Below, piece by piece: positions 1 through 9,309 of a DNA stretch of 41,206 nt. A program made the translations under genes and the position numbers. The notes below the pieces were generated by a model. That model was given only the letters and a program-made list of their open reading frames with translations, was not told the origin of the DNA and did no database searches. Source of the DNA: a bacterium BMS3Bbin03 (GTDB lineage: Bacteria; Zhuqueibacterota; JdFR-76; BMS3Abin05); the NCBI GenBank assembly GCA_002898015.1, contig BDTM01000136.1, positions 1 to 41,206 of the forward strand, written 5' to 3'. The first letter of the stretch is position 1. Each line of letters opens with the position of its first letter.

Positions 1-29
1 AATTATGGCGGGTTTGAAATCCACCCGTA

Positions 30-97
30 GGGGCGACGCATTCCGTAGTAAAATTCCGACAAATGGGCAAAATCATTGTCCGCAAATGCATCGCCCC
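30..97. repeat. Inverted-repeat intergenic element
   Basis: GGGGCGACGCATT (30-42) and AATGCATCGCCCC (85-97) are complementary over 13 positions with one mismatch, enclosing about 42 bp. This is a palindromic intergenic repeat of a kind common in many bacterial genomes. It lies just downstream of the tRNA-Sec gene, which runs on the minus strand, so it could also fold in the transcript's 3' region. No poly-T tract was seen to make it a convincing terminator. Confidence 0.45.
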
Positions 98-123
98 AAC
101 ATAATTTTCCCCAAAATAAATAG

Positions 124-219
124 CGGGATCGTGTGGGAATCGAACCCACCCATCCTGACATCTGCCAGGACGCTACGGATTTGAAGTCCGCGGGGCCCAC
201 CAGGGACCCATCCGATCCC
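124..219 (-). tRNA. selC: tRNA-Sec (anticodon TCA), selenocysteine tRNA
   Basis: Read on the minus strand, 219 to 124 folds as a tRNA-Sec. There is a 7-bp perfect acceptor start (GGGATCG with CGATCCC), with the eighth pair of the usual 8-bp stem a G/A mismatch. The D stem has 6 bp (GGGTCC/GGGCCC), a hallmark of this tRNA. The anticodon loop is CTTCAAA with anticodon TCA, the long variable arm has a 6-bp stem (CCTGGC/GTCAGG, one G-T pair), and the T arm is GTGGG-TTCGATT-CCCAC. The length of about 96 nt is typical. The CCA end is not encoded (GCTA follows the stem). Its presence means the host decodes some UGA codons as selenocysteine, which supports the selenoprotein call at 20638. Confidence 0.95.
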
Positions 220-242
220 AAAATTCCAACAGAGACGGCACC

Positions 243-2450
243 TTACACCAGCCAATCTTCAGACTCAAAATCCTTGCCCGGAACGGTCACCTCAATAAGG
301 TTTCGCTCCGGCCATTCTTCAACCGGTTCATCGCCTTTTAAAATACGCACCCGGAATCCAATTTCCTTACCCGGCGTTACACCCAGGGCATGAAACGGAA
401 TCTGGGCTTCGATAAAATCTTTGTAAGCCCCAATGGCCATAAATTCCGTTTGAATCCATTTTGAATCCACGCGTTTGAAAATGGGTTCTTGAAATATTTT
501 CTGCCGTAAATCTTCCCCTTTGAATGTAATCCGAAATCGCTCCGGCTTTAGAATCTCGAAAATAATCGAATGGGACACAAATGATTCTTCAGACAATTTT
601 ATTTTGGGTTCAATCCGAAAAAACAGGTTTTCAAGATCGAATCCAAATAGAATCTTTGAAATCAAGGTGGAGACCATGTGCATCGAGGAGCCTGCCGGAA
701 TGGCTTCAAAAACGCCGGCCCCAAGCCATTCAAAATAATTTGAATAGGTGCCATCCAGATCAGGATGAATAAAACCCTGCGGTTTTTTAAACCGAATCGC
801 TTCAATTTTCTCATGGTGAATGGGTTCGTACAATTCCGGCGGATTGTCCTTTTGGAGAAGTTCATATATTTTAATCAGATGCGCCCGGAAAAGTGCATCG
901 AACTCGGCGGCATTTTCGGTGTGATGATCATCTCCGAACCACCAGAACCAATCCGAACCTTCCGCAATCATTATTTCCCGGTAAGCTTCTTCATATTTAT
1001 CATCAGGTAAACCGTCGTTTTTGGCTTTCTGCAAGGTGTTCCGGGTTTTAGATAAAAATTGCCAGGCCTTGTTGTCTTCAGGATGGCCTATCCACACGGC
1101 AAAATTGTGATTGATCCAGGAACCCGGAAAAATAGTTTTGAGCGGAGTGATTTTCGGATGCTGTGCCAGAAATTCTGAAAATGTAACCGATTGAATTTCT
1201 TCCTGCCTGGAGATTTCTGCGTAGAGGGCCTTTAAAAAGGGCCGCCCGTTTTCAGGGTAAAATTCCCAGCAATTTTCGCCGTCTAAGATGATGGACACAA
1301 CGGCACTTTTCAAGGCGGCACTTCCTCCGGTTTTGATAATTTGCTGCCGGATTTCAAGAATACGCTTCACGAAATCCCGTGCCGCTGAGGGGGCATCCCA
1401 TTTCTGGTACACAAACCCAATGAGGTCGGACAGCGTGTGATCCCGGAAAAAGTAATGGATCGGTCCCTCGGAAGTGGTCAATTCATAAGCCCGATAGAGC
1501 GTCCGAAAGCGGTTTTCTGCCGGAAGTTTGTCCAGTGCAAGCGATTGAAATAGAATTTCTTCATCCGTGGCGATCCATTGGATGCCGTTCTTCGCAAAAA
1601 GAGAGGAGGCTTTTGGGCTCACACTGCCTTCGGAAGGCCACATCCCTTTGGGCTTGAAACCGAATCTTTGTTCAAAATAATCCAGTCCGTCGCGAATTTG
1701 TCTGTCTGCATCTTCGGGAAATTTAAAGCCGGGCGTGGGAAGCGAAACCTTCGGCATGGCCACCCTGGCGATTTGAGTATCGCAGAGCAAGGGCACAATC
1801 GGATGATAAAATGGGGTTGTCGAGAGTTCAATCTGTCCTTTTTCCGCCAAGTCTTTATGTTTTTTAAGAATTTTTGCCAATACCAATTTTTGATTTTCAA
1901 GTAAGGTGCTTTTATCCTCTTCGGAAAAATTGTAATCTTTCTGAATGAGACTTTTAAAAGGCTCTTGGTTCTTATGAGATTCCCCCGTCCAGCTCAGGTT
2001 ATACCAGACCTGTAAATCCAGAAAATCCTGATTTGTAAAGAAGCGCAGGGCTTGTTTTAATCCGGTTTCAGAGAGGTTTTTTCTGCGTTTCAAAAACAGG
2101 CGTTTATACCCGGGATTGGGTAGAATTAAGCGTTCCGGGTTGGCCATAAAGAAATATTTTAAGAGAAAAAGCCTGTCTTCTTCGGAAAGCTGCGCGGCCG
2201 GGATTTCTGTCTTGCGTAAAATCTCATCTTTGGCATCATTCTGAACGTAATCCTCCAATTGCAAAAGCAGGGAAGGGACGAGATTGAAATTTTGGTGAAT
2301 TTTGGGAAAATTGTCCAGGATTTCCACCATGTCGTAGTAATCTTTCAGGCCGTGCAGGCGAACCCACGGCAAAATGTAAACGTCGGTATCCGGATTTTTA
2401 TAATACGGCTGGTGTTGGTGCCACAAAAAGGCGATTTTAATGGGTTTCAT
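243..2450 (-). CDS. Glycoside hydrolase family 57 protein
   Basis: A 735-residue cytoplasmic-looking enzyme without signal peptide. It starts MKPIKIAFLWHQHQPYY, the first GH57 conserved region (HQP). Further GH57 regions are visible in order: GQIELSTTPFYHP, GMWPSEGSVS (the Glu is the expected catalytic nucleophile), LDGENCWEFYP (the Asp is the expected acid/base) and DWFWWFGDDHH. This order matches amylopullulanase/alpha-glucan-acting GH57 enzymes. The exact specificity (amylase, pullulanase or glucanotransferase) cannot be read from sequence. A C-terminal region of about 200 residues after the catalytic part is beta-rich and less conserved. The TPR gene lies 7 bp upstream on the same strand, so the two are probably co-transcribed. 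It likely acts on glycogen-type glucan, as does the phosphorylase at the far end of the window. Confidence 0.88.
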   Translation of the reverse strand: MKPIKIAFLWHQHQPYYKNPDTDVYILPWVRLHGLKDYYDMVEILDNFPKIHQNFNLVPSLLLQLEDYVQNDAKDEILRKTEIPAAQLSEEDRLFLLKYFFMANPERLILPNPGYKRLFLKRRKNLSETGLKQALRFFTNQDFLDLQVWYNLSWTGESHKNQEPFKSLIQKDYNFSEEDKSTLLENQKLVLAKILKKHKDLAEKGQIELSTTPFYHPIVPLLCDTQIARVAMPKVSLPTPGFKFPEDADRQIRDGLDYFEQRFGFKPKGMWPSEGSVSPKASSLFAKNGIQWIATDEEILFQSLALDKLPAENRFRTLYRAYELTTSEGPIHYFFRDHTLSDLIGFVYQKWDAPSAARDFVKRILEIRQQIIKTGGSAALKSAVVSIILDGENCWEFYPENGRPFLKALYAEISRQEEIQSVTFSEFLAQHPKITPLKTIFPGSWINHNFAVWIGHPEDNKAWQFLSKTRNTLQKAKNDGLPDDKYEEAYREIMIAEGSDWFWWFGDDHHTENAAEFDALFRAHLIKIYELLQKDNPPELYEPIHHEKIEAIRFKKPQGFIHPDLDGTYSNYFEWLGAGVFEAIPAGSSMHMVSTLISKILFGFDLENLFFRIEPKIKLSEESFVSHSIIFEILKPERFRITFKGEDLRQKIFQEPIFKRVDSKWIQTEFMAIGAYKDFIEAQIPFHALGVTPGKEIGFRVRILKGDEPVEEWPERNLIEVTVPGKDFESEDWLV

Positions 2451-2457
2451 TATCTGT

Positions 2458-3126
2458 TCAGAGTTGCGAGAGCAAAAGCGCTACATCATTTTTTGCGTAG
2501 GATTTCGGATATTTTTCTTTAATCATAGCTAACACACGTTTTGCATCGCTGTTTTTTCCGGCTTTTTGATAACACAGAGCAGCATTGAAAAGATTATTAG
2601 ACGCGCTGTAAATCTTGGGGTATTTTTTGGCCGCCTTTTCAAATGTTTTGGCCGCTTCAAGATATTTGCCCTGAGAATCCAGACAGGAGGCGATCCCGGC
2701 AATCGAAGTGCTTGACATCAGTTTATCCTTGCCGTATTCCTTCAAGTACTTTTTGAAATAAACCAGCGCATCTTGATAGTTTGCCTTGTTGAAATAGGAA
2801 TTGGCCAGATAAAAGATGGCGAAACCGGCGCTTTTGGTGCCGTCATATTTATCGATTACATCTTTTAAAACAGGAATAGCCTTGTCATAATTTAAGTTAT
2901 TATAATACATCATGGCTTCGGCCAGTTTGGCGGATGCCAATTGATTCGCCTGGGTTTTGCTTCGAGACATAAAAAAAGCCAAAACGGCAATCACAAGCAC
3001 ACCAATCACGACGCCCGTCACCAGCTTGCTGTTTTTATTCAAAAAATCGGTTGTTTTGTAAGCGTAGGTGACCAGTTTATCTTCTTTGATTTCTCGCCGC
3101 GTCAGCCGCTTCTTAGGCTTCATCAT
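2458..3126 (-). CDS. Membrane-anchored tetratricopeptide repeat protein
   Basis: 222 residues. A basic N-terminus (KPKKRLTRREIKED) precedes one transmembrane helix at about residues 37-56 (LVTGVVIGVLVIAVLAFF). Behind it are several TPR-like helical pairs: AEAMMYYNNLNYDKAIPVLKD, AIFYLANSYFNKANYQDALVYF, AGIASCLDSQGKYLEAAKTF and NAALCYQKAGKNSDAKRVL. The topology resembles YfgM/YbgF-type periplasmic scaffolds that bind other envelope proteins, but the partner is unknown. A GGAGG motif lies upstream of tandem ATG codons (3126 and 3123), so the start is uncertain by one residue. It lies directly upstream of the GH57 gene. The 288 bp upstream (3127-3414) are AT-rich and hold nothing I can assign. 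Confidence 0.8.
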   Translation of the reverse strand: MMKPKKRLTRREIKEDKLVTYAYKTTDFLNKNSKLVTGVVIGVLVIAVLAFFMSRSKTQANQLASAKLAEAMMYYNNLNYDKAIPVLKDVIDKYDGTKSAGFAIFYLANSYFNKANYQDALVYFKKYLKEYGKDKLMSSTSIAGIASCLDSQGKYLEAAKTFEKAAKKYPKIYSASNNLFNAALCYQKAGKNSDAKRVLAMIKEKYPKSYAKNDVALLLSQL

Positions 3127-3414
3127 TTTTTGTTCAACCTCCGTTCTTTGCGTTAATCCTTCAGGGTTTTACTACACGCATTAATATAAAAATTAATTTA
3201 ATTGAATACAACATTTTTTTGGTTCAGGCATCCGCGGAAAAGCTTGTACGGAATTATAAACGGCGGGATGACGATTGCGGCACCCATAGAAATGGGACCC
3301 GGTGCGGATGGGGCAGAGGTATTTCTGGGTCACTGTTCCGGATCATTCTAAAAGGAATCTTGAATCGTCAACAAAGAACGATCGGCGTTTTTACTTAAGT
3401 CACCGCACAGGCAT

Positions 3415-5574
3415 TTACAACACAAAACGCCAGATTAATTTCGTAAGAATAGTGGTATTCATGGCCGGCCGGCCTGTGATCCGGTCGTTAAAAGACTGAT
3501 TTACGACGAAATAGAAATTCGTACCCGGCGCAGGAATCCAATTAACGCGAAAATTAAGCAGCACTTCTTTATCATCATTATTCCACTGTGTAAACAATGA
3601 GCCGAACAGGTCGGGATTTACGGCAAACGCCAGCCTGCCGCCGAATTCATTTACCGTGAATTTGCCGCCCGGCAGGGAGATAATTGTCTGTGTAAAATCG
3701 GAACTGACACTGATGTGTTTGTTAATGTGCCATACCGCCCGCTCGAACCATACTTTTCGCGTCCCGTTATAAAAACCGCCCCAGTTTATAAATAGAAAAA
3801 TATAGGCCGGACGCCCGTGGAAAGTTGCAAACTGCAATTCATAATCGGTGAACCAATATTCACCCGCCGGAATATTAATACCGTTATGAATCTCAAAGTC
3901 GTTTACTAAATTTTCTGCTTTCCGCTGTATATTCGATTCAAAAAAATCACCGCTTTTTGTAGTGAATCTCAAAGGACGAAATTCTGTCCATAAAGATTGC
4001 AGCTTTTTGGTTTGATCATCGATGTAATAATTAAAATCCATTGGTTTGAAATTTAACCGCTGAATCCACGGCAAAAATTTTGGCCGGGGGCTTATACTAA
4101 AATAAGCGCTGTACATCTGATAATTTCTTCGCCGTAAAAAACCTGTTTCAGGATTGAATTCGGCGCTCGAACGGTCCCATTCTGCAGAGAAATTAATTAA
4201 GTCGTTCGGGTAATCGATAAACATGCTTTGCGCCAACCCTGTTTTTTTCTTTTTGTCCGATGTATAACTCTGCGCAACGGCACCGCCGACGGAAAAATTC
4301 TTATTATCAAAAAGATTTGAGGTTGAATAAAGGAAATCCGTACCATATACAAAATTCTGCCGATGCGGTTCAATTTTTCCCACACCAATAATACCGATAC
4401 TTGACTGCTTCAGCATATCCTGCTTCCAGCGCAGAATCGTATAATTGGTGGTTGGTATGGAATCCTTTTTTTGGGTCTGAATACTCATTCCCCCCAAGGT
4501 TGTATTTCCCGTTTTACCCAGCAGGCGCACGCCCGCCAGTATTGGAATTTTTGAACCCTTTGAAGATAAACCGATCCTTCTTGTGTAAAATGCACGAATG
4601 TCCCCAAGACCGAAATTAAAATAGTTGCGGCCTTCCAAAAAGAATTCTCGCTTTTCAGGGAAAAAAAGCGAAAAACGGGTCAGATTAACCTTCATTCGGT
4701 CAGACTCCACCTGGGCGAAATCGGTGTTCATTGTCAGATTCAATTTCATTGTCGGCGTAATCAGATAGTTTAAATCACCGCCGGCGTGTGCAAGTCCTGC
4801 ATTTTTTTTACCGGTCTCCTTTTCGAAGCCGGCAATGCCGTAAGGTTTTAATTCCACAAGTGTTACATTGTTGACACCCTCAATCCCGGCCAGCGTGCCT
4901 GCGCGCGCCACCTGTTCCAGATCCGAATTGCGCGACCAGCCCTGCCACAAATCCTGTTCCCGTTTTCTTCGGATATCCCGTTCAAAATTTATTCCCCACA
5001 ACTGCTTTTTAGCAGTACTGAATTTTAAAGTCGAAAAAGGGATTTGAAACTCGGCAAACCATCCTTGATTCGTCACCTTTGTTTTTACCGTCCACACGCC
5101 GTTCCAGGCCGTATTCATATGTTGACCGTTATCCTGGATTAGTGCATCGAAGCGGGCACCGTTGGGATTGGTGATCAGCAAATATCCGTTCCGTTTGTCG
5201 TGATAAGAATCGATAACGATTTTAAAATTATCTTCCGTGCCAAAATCAAAATCCCGTTTCATTTTTTCTGCAACCAATTTGTCAGGGTTAGGATCGAAAC
5301 ACCAGACACCGATGTACAGGTTTTTCAAGTCGTACAAAATAGCAACCTCGGTGCTTTCGGCAGCGGGCTTCCCTTCGTTCAACTCCCGTTGTGTAAAATT
5401 AGAAATGTGAACCGCTTTTTGCCAGGCCGGTTCGGATAAATTTCCGTCCACATTTATCTTATTGTGTATTCTAAACGCATGGATTACATCCGGAAGGGAT
5501 GTTTGTGCTTTTCCATTTTCAGCCATTGCGAATAAAACCATTGTAATAATCACTGCCACTATAGATATTTTCAT
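3415..5574 (-). CDS. CBM9-like / DUF5916 outer-membrane protein
   Basis: 719 residues from the ATG at 5574; a TTG three codons earlier is possible. The N-terminus MKISIVAVIITMVLFAMA is a signal peptide ending near AQT. Residues about 30-220 match the carbohydrate-binding family 9-like domain that opens DUF5916 proteins (IHNKINVDGNLSEPAWQKA, YIGVWCFDPNP, QIPFSTLKFS). The rest alternates polar and aromatic residues as in a beta-barrel and ends in LIWRFVL, a typical C-terminal aromatic barrel strand. An arginine/aspartate-rich segment (NFERDIRRKREQDLWQGWSR) is characteristic of the family. Function is unknown; proposed roles are in surface or outer-membrane carbohydrate or substrate handling. 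No SusCD partner is present. It stands alone with gaps on both sides. Confidence 0.82.
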   Translation of the reverse strand: MKISIVAVIITMVLFAMAENGKAQTSLPDVIHAFRIHNKINVDGNLSEPAWQKAVHISNFTQRELNEGKPAAESTEVAILYDLKNLYIGVWCFDPNPDKLVAEKMKRDFDFGTEDNFKIVIDSYHDKRNGYLLITNPNGARFDALIQDNGQHMNTAWNGVWTVKTKVTNQGWFAEFQIPFSTLKFSTAKKQLWGINFERDIRRKREQDLWQGWSRNSDLEQVARAGTLAGIEGVNNVTLVELKPYGIAGFEKETGKKNAGLAHAGGDLNYLITPTMKLNLTMNTDFAQVESDRMKVNLTRFSLFFPEKREFFLEGRNYFNFGLGDIRAFYTRRIGLSSKGSKIPILAGVRLLGKTGNTTLGGMSIQTQKKDSIPTTNYTILRWKQDMLKQSSIGIIGVGKIEPHRQNFVYGTDFLYSTSNLFDNKNFSVGGAVAQSYTSDKKKKTGLAQSMFIDYPNDLINFSAEWDRSSAEFNPETGFLRRRNYQMYSAYFSISPRPKFLPWIQRLNFKPMDFNYYIDDQTKKLQSLWTEFRPLRFTTKSGDFFESNIQRKAENLVNDFEIHNGINIPAGEYWFTDYELQFATFHGRPAYIFLFINWGGFYNGTRKVWFERAVWHINKHISVSSDFTQTIISLPGGKFTVNEFGGRLAFAVNPDLFGSLFTQWNNDDKEVLLNFRVNWIPAPGTNFYFVVNQSFNDRITGRPAMNTTILTKLIWRFVL

Positions 5575-5905
5575 AATAGGCAACCCAAAATTTTTTTATC
5601 CTGCATGATTCATTAATTCTTGCCGCAAAGTCCCAAATCCCTAAAGAAACAAGGAGATAAAGATTTTTTGATTATGATTCATCATAAAAATGCGTACATT
5701 TTCTAATAAAAAAAATTATGGTTCATTCTAAGTCTTTTGCTTTTAAAAATTAGTGAAAAATTCGTGCACATTCGTGGGCCTTTTTCTTCCCACGAATTGG
5801 CACGAACGAACACGAAAAAAAGATACCGCATTTTCGCAATGAACCTTTTTTTATTGCTTTGCGCCTTTGAGTCTCGGCGGCGCATGAATTTTTCAGGTTA
5901 TGACG
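5575..5905. repeat. Intergenic stretch with 18-bp-arm hairpin repeat
   Basis: A gene-free AT-rich stretch. Positions 5761-5778 (TTCGTGCACATTCGTGGG) and 5789-5806 (CCCACGAATTGGCACGAA) form a hairpin with two mismatches. This is the 'cacgaat' repeat family seen elsewhere in the window (12361, 22847, 32080, 40633). The hairpin could insulate the DUF5916 gene from the ABC operon; there is no clear T-run. Confidence 0.55.
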
Positions 5906-6613
5906 TTATTTGACAGCTTTCTCAAAATATTGACCTGCGTTCAAAACATCTGTTATCTGTTCGATTCGCCCTTCCTTCATGATCACAACCCGCGTGGCGA
6001 TAGCCAATGCCTCATCTCTATCGTGTGTGACATATAATAACGTGAAGCCGGCAGCTTCCTGAAGCCGGAGGATTTCTTTCCGAAGACGAATGTTTAACTC
6101 CAGGTCCAGACTGGACAGCGGTTCATCCATTAACAAAGCGATGGGGTGGAGTGCCAGCGCTCTTGCAAGTGCGACACGCTGTTGTTGACCGCCGGATAAT
6201 TCAGCCGGTTTCTTTTCGGCATAATCTGTCAGCCTCACGAGTTTCAGAATCTCACGGAGGCGCTGTTCCCGTTCTATTTTCGGAATGCCCTTGGCTTTTA
6301 GACCAAAGTTGATATTCCCTTTTACCGTTAAATGCGGCCAGATCGCCAGGTCCTGAAACACCATGCCGAGGTTACGTTCGTCAGGTTCCTTTATGATCCG
6401 GCCATTTGCCGCCACTACTTCATCATTAATGGAAATGCTGCCGGAGTCAGGTGCAATCAGACCGGCCAGCAGCCTGAGCACAGTGGTCTTCCCGCAGCCG
6501 GACGGGCCGAAAATGACAATGCGCTCCCGGTTCTCTATCTGCAGTGAAAAATCCGATAAAGCCAATTGCCCGTTAAAGTATTTCGAAACAGAGCTGATCT
6601 TGATTAATTTCAT
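5906..6613 (-). CDS. ABC transporter ATP-binding protein (ferric-iron type)
   Basis: 235 residues with the full ABC ATPase set: Walker A GPSGCGKTT, Q-loop (VFQDLAIWPHLTV), signature LSGGQQQR, Walker B ALLMDEP and the switch His in YVTHD. The closest type is the PotA/FbpC/AfuC class that energises binding-protein-dependent importers of iron, polyamine or thiosulfate. The usual C-terminal TOBE extension is absent or very short. Its ATG overlaps the permease stop as ATGA (6613-6610), indicating translational coupling. It is the last gene of a three-gene importer operon on the minus strand. Confidence 0.9.
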   Translation of the reverse strand: MKLIKISSVSKYFNGQLALSDFSLQIENRERIVIFGPSGCGKTTVLRLLAGLIAPDSGSISINDEVVAANGRIIKEPDERNLGMVFQDLAIWPHLTVKGNINFGLKAKGIPKIEREQRLREILKLVRLTDYAEKKPAELSGGQQQRVALARALALHPIALLMDEPLSSLDLELNIRLRKEILRLQEAAGFTLLYVTHDRDEALAIATRVVIMKEGRIEQITDVLNAGQYFEKAVK

Positions 6614-8220
6614 TCCATTCCCGTCCTTACTGTAAATTTATAGATCATCCAAAAAATCCCAATCGGAAGAAGCGATACTGAAATTAAGATCACGCAAAGG
6701 GCAGCGATAAGCTGGGGCGATCCGTTCGCCATAAGCGTGAAGATCCGCACAGGAAGCGTATCGTGTCCCGGCGGATAAACCATCATCGTAATTTCCGTAT
6801 CGCGCAGGGAGAATATGTATCCGACTAACCAGCCTGCCAGGAGCCCGCGTCTGGCCAGAGGGATGATAATTACCCGCATCCTTCTAAGCCAGCCCGCACC
6901 CACCATCTGGGCGGCTTCTTCCATTGAAGCAGGAATTTGTGCAAGCTGAGAGACTGTGATGCGGCTGGTGAGAACCGTGTACTTTGCAATATATCCGATT
7001 ATGATAATCGCCGGAGTTGCATAAATGAAGTTTGTCAGTGGTCTGTTCCAAAAGCTAATAAGCCCGATGCCAATAACAGTGCCTGGGAGGGCAAACAGAA
7101 ACAGGGTTAATGAATCCACGCTGCGCCAGAACGGCAGCAGCCTGTTGTATATCAGATAACCGGAGAGAAAACCGACAAGTGTCAGGAGCGATGCACCAAT
7201 TGCCGCATAACTCAGGCTGCGCAGAATACTGTCACCGGCTTTCTCAAGTGCCGCCCTGTAAGTGGAAATGTGAGCCGACCGGATGACAAGGACAAGTATC
7301 GGGACAATGACCGTCACAAAACAAACCGCGGCCACAAGGACAAACAGCCATTTTCGGAGAGATCCGAGTTTTATCACGAGCCATCCGCTTCTGCCGGGTG
7401 AGGGTCGTATTTGGTAGGTTCTCTCACGAAGAAAGACTCTTTCCGCTAAAAGAACCAATAAGGTGACAACAGCAAGCGGAACCGCAGCAGCCGTCGCTGC
7501 CCCGAAGTTATAAGAAGCGGAGAACTGTATAAAGCTTTCCACTGCGTAGACGTCATATCTCAGAAAATTGGGAACGCCGAATTCGCCAAATGTAAGAAGA
7601 AAAACCAACACGGCAGCCAGCAGAACGCTCGGGAGGATCAGTGGAACGGTAATCTCCCTCAGTACTTTCGGCCACCTCGAGACAAGTCTGCCTGCTTCTT
7701 CAAGACGCGGATCGATGGTTTTTAAATAAGTCATGGTCAACAGCATAACGATCGGCATGAAAACGGAAAACAGAACCAGCACACATCCGGGCAGGCCGAA
7801 AAGCCAGGAAGAAGTGGTCTTTGCCCATGCCTGTCCCAACAGCCTGGCCATGATCCCGCCTCGTCCCAGCAAATCGAACCACGAAATAGCGTTTATATAG
7901 GGGGGAATCAACAGGGGAATGGTGAAGAGGACGGCAAAAACGCGTCGAAAGGGCAGGTTTGTCTTTGCAAAAAGGATCCCAAGCGGCAAACCTATTATTG
8001 TGGTCAACAAGGTAACCCACAATGATAAGACCAAACTGTGTCCCATCAGGTTCCGGCTATGGCTGGAGAAAAACAGACCGCTGTAGGATGACAGGCTCAG
8101 ATGCCCGTTCACCATCACACTCTTAATGAGCATGGCCGCGACGGGCAGCAGCCCGATTATCACAAGCAGGAAAACGGTAAAGATCAAAACAGCGCGTTTC
8201 ACCCTCAAAGGCCCAGCCAC
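6610..8220 (-). CDS. ABC transporter permease, fused two-unit FbpB type
   Basis: 536 residues with about 12 hydrophobic segments, the length of a duplicated BPD_transp_1 permease (FbpB/SfuB type) in which both half-permeases are in one chain. The EAA-like coupling loops are visible in both halves: IDPRLEEAGRLVSRWPKVLREITVPL and IPASMEEAAQMVGAGWLRRMRVIIIPL. The start is GTG at 8220, overlapping the end of the binding-protein gene by 16 nt; GTG 8202 is an alternative. It should form the inner-membrane channel with the ATPase at 5906 and take substrate from the lipoprotein encoded at 8205. Confidence 0.9.
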   Translation of the reverse strand: MAGPLRVKRAVLIFTVFLLVIIGLLPVAAMLIKSVMVNGHLSLSSYSGLFFSSHSRNLMGHSLVLSLWVTLLTTIIGLPLGILFAKTNLPFRRVFAVLFTIPLLIPPYINAISWFDLLGRGGIMARLLGQAWAKTTSSWLFGLPGCVLVLFSVFMPIVMLLTMTYLKTIDPRLEEAGRLVSRWPKVLREITVPLILPSVLLAAVLVFLLTFGEFGVPNFLRYDVYAVESFIQFSASYNFGAATAAAVPLAVVTLLVLLAERVFLRERTYQIRPSPGRSGWLVIKLGSLRKWLFVLVAAVCFVTVIVPILVLVIRSAHISTYRAALEKAGDSILRSLSYAAIGASLLTLVGFLSGYLIYNRLLPFWRSVDSLTLFLFALPGTVIGIGLISFWNRPLTNFIYATPAIIIIGYIAKYTVLTSRITVSQLAQIPASMEEAAQMVGAGWLRRMRVIIIPLARRGLLAGWLVGYIFSLRDTEITMMVYPPGHDTLPVRIFTLMANGSPQLIAALCVILISVSLLPIGIFWMIYKFTVRTGME

Positions 8221-9215
8221 CTTTTCAAAAACGGCTGAATCTCCATCATCTTTCTGGCGACTATAGCATAATTGACCTTCATGACCTTAATGCTTTCAAT
8301 GCGCTTCAATTCAGGCGGTGTTTGGACACCGGGATGCAGGGGAATCTGAGCACAGTCGGCGAAAGCCAATTTCCGTTCCGTCTCCCGGGACAGCAAATAG
8401 TCGATAACTGTTTTGGCGTTCTCCGGGTGCGGCGCACCTTTGATAAGCATAACGGCGTTGGGTACAATGAAACAGCCGATGCCGTCCTTTCCCTGATCCG
8501 GATAAACCATTTCAACCGGTTTGCCCTGCCGCATCCGGTTTACCGCATCGTCGCTGTCTACCAGGCTGAAGTCATACTGTTTTACGGCCACAAAGTCCGC
8601 ACTTTCACCATTGTCTGTTGATATTGCGACATTGTTTTTTTTCAGCTCCGCCATAAATAGCTTCGCCCTTTGGTCTCCCCAGATTGTGAACAGCGCCGCT
8701 ATTTCGGAGGTTGTTGTTCCGAAGAGCGGGTTGGCGATAACCGCTTTCCCTTTCCAGCGAGGATTTGTGTAAGCCATTATTGATTTTGGTTTATCCTTTA
8801 TCCCCTTGTTGACGATTAACACCCTGGCTCTGGCAGAAAAGCCTGTCCAATACCCTTCCGGATCTTTAAATACGTCCGGGATGTCTTTCGCATTGGGAGA
8901 AATATAACGTGCCAGGATGCCTTTTTGTTTGAGAACTTCCGCCCGGATGGGTTCGTTGGCCCAGTACACGTCCGCCTGTGGATTGTGCCTCTCGGCCAGG
9001 AGGCGATTCATCGTGCCGGTACTTTTTGCCTCCTCGGTGTCATAAATCGCTTTGACCTTTAGGCCGGTTTTATTCTCAAAATCATTAAGGATGGGTTCCG
9101 AGAACACCTGATCCTCAGAGACGTAAACCACGACTAAATTGCTTTTTTTCTGAGAACATCCAAAAAGAAATAGCAAAAGAATTGAAACTAAATAAAGGCT
9201 ATTTTTGACTTTCAT
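8205..9215 (-). CDS. ABC transporter substrate-binding lipoprotein (Fe3+ family)
   Basis: 336 residues. It begins MKVKNSLYLVSILLLFLFGC, a type II signal peptide with lipobox LFGC, so it should be a lipid-anchored periplasmic protein. The mature part is a bacterial extracellular solute-binding protein family 1 fold of the FbpA/FutA kind (VVYVSEDQVFSEPILNDFENKTG, AIYDTEEAKSTGTMNRLLAE, DVYWANEPI). An AGGAAG ribosome site precedes the ATG. It is first in the operon with permease and ATPase. The gene order predicts ferric iron or a similar oxyanion or metal chelate, but the substrate is not proven. The CusS/CusR-like pair lies further upstream on the same strand. Confidence 0.88.
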   Translation of the reverse strand: MKVKNSLYLVSILLLFLFGCSQKKSNLVVVYVSEDQVFSEPILNDFENKTGLKVKAIYDTEEAKSTGTMNRLLAERHNPQADVYWANEPIRAEVLKQKGILARYISPNAKDIPDVFKDPEGYWTGFSARARVLIVNKGIKDKPKSIMAYTNPRWKGKAVIANPLFGTTTSEIAALFTIWGDQRAKLFMAELKKNNVAISTDNGESADFVAVKQYDFSLVDSDDAVNRMRQGKPVEMVYPDQGKDGIGCFIVPNAVMLIKGAPHPENAKTVIDYLLSRETERKLAFADCAQIPLHPGVQTPPELKRIESIKVMKVNYAIVARKMMEIQPFLKRWLGL

Positions 9216-9309
9216 TTTTACTTCCTGTGTTTAGAAACAGAACACCCGGAACGCAGATGAGATACGTTTTTTCCGATTGATTGAACGTCTGGATTCTATT
9301 TACGTGTGG

